NCBI GenBank assembly: GCA_002238925.1
Contig: MPNH01000037.1
Location: forward strand, 1-54,672
Direction of reading: 5' to 3'
DNA: 54,672 bases
From: Spirochaetaceae bacterium bin103
GTDB lineage: Bacteria > Spirochaetota > Spirochaetia > SZUA-6 > Bin103
Shown here piece by piece: positions 54,499 through 54,672 of the stretch. Both the position numbers and the translations under genes were made by a program. How positions within the stretch are numbered: the first letter of the stretch is position 1; the number at the start of each line of letters is the position of its first letter. Below the pieces are notes generated by a model. That model was not told the DNA's origin, made no database searches, and saw only the letters and a program-made list of their open reading frames with translations.

Positions 54499-54672
54499 GT
54501 GGCGAACCATCACACCCGGCAGATTCCAGAACCGTCTGATGAGCAACTGCAGGAATTGCAGCGCTGGGTAAGACGAACGACGACATCGCAGGCGCTGGCC
54601 TTGCGAGCGCGGATCATCCTGGAGACCACGGCCGGGAAGAGTGACATGGAAGTAGCTGACGAACTTGGCACC
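54499..54672 (+). CDS. IS630-type transposase, 5' part, cut by window end
   Basis: 58 codons from GTG 54499, preceded by AGGGAGGA. EPSDEQLQELQRWVRRTTTS followed by ALRARIILETTAGKS and EVADELGT is the N-terminal helix-turn-helix pattern of IS630-family transposases (also seen as winged-helix in IS1595/ISL3 relatives). The catalytic DDE domain would lie beyond the window. Evidence of a mobile element next to the importer operon. Confidence 0.8.
   Translation, partial: MANHHTRQIPEPSDEQLQELQRWVRRTTTSQALALRARIILETTAGKSDMEVADELGT

Overview
High-GC (well over 60%) bacterial DNA, most likely from an uncultured spirochaete (Spirochaetaceae-like). Evidence: two periplasmic solute-binding proteins begin with a cysteine-less signal peptide followed by an FAGGEEEE or FASGEEE stretch, a style common in Spirochaeta/Treponema; and there is a complete bacterial mevalonate pathway cluster with a class II HMG-CoA reductase, as in spirochaetes. 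The assignment is inference. No rRNA, tRNA or CRISPR array was recognised.

Layout. 0.1-7.5 kb (minus): a rhamnoside operon, transcribed binding protein > two Opp-type permeases > L-rhamnose mutarotase > GH78 alpha-L-rhamnosidase. 7.7-8.6 kb: PhyH-family dioxygenase. 8.6-11.9 kb (minus): Calx-beta autotransporter interrupted at a poly-G/C tract. 12.1-18.9 kb: housekeeping and accessory genes (ASCH, adenosine deaminase family, DUF402, DIP1984 family, DUF4019, a DUF4143 remnant, Fic, MiaB). 19.0-24.7 kb (plus): HMG-CoA reductase, diphosphomevalonate decarboxylase (frameshifted), phosphomevalonate kinase, mevalonate kinase, then a Kch-like channel. 24.7-34.0 kb: a polyamine island with a LuxR-type regulator, agmatine deiminase, potDABC on the minus strand, a putrescine-type aminotransferase and an M20 N-carbamoyl hydrolase. 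A 20-bp palindrome lies in front of agmatine deiminase and again between potD and the aminotransferase. 34.0-42.5 kb: metal and ion homeostasis (SO_0444-type permease with ArsR regulator, CrcB, ZnuACB with Zur, a His-tailed DMT permease) with a sialidase-like protein and an SDR between. 42.5-54.1 kb (minus): a long co-directional run, Opp-type binding protein and permeases, FG-GAP/ASPIC protein, SDR, phosphonoacetate hydrolase, Zn-alcohol dehydrogenase, aldehyde dehydrogenase and a second PhyH dioxygenase. It reads as uptake and oxidation of an unknown, possibly phosphonate-bearing, compound. The window ends inside an IS630-type transposase.

How the parts work together. The two Opp-type importers share an architecture: the permease genes overlap by GTGA, there is a long stem-loop between the binding-protein and permease genes, and no ATPase gene is nearby. 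Each is attached to catabolic genes. The polyamine island would import spermidine/putrescine and turn agmatine into N-carbamoylputrescine, putrescine and then aminobutyraldehyde. The zinc module has two matching 18-bp Zur-like boxes.

Caution on sequence quality. Four genes (autotransporter, mvaD, zur, DMT permease) are broken at G/C homopolymers. In zur and the DMT gene the break is an imperfect tandem duplication of 68 or 71 bp, and removing one copy restores the frame exactly. This looks more like sequencing/assembly error than biology.
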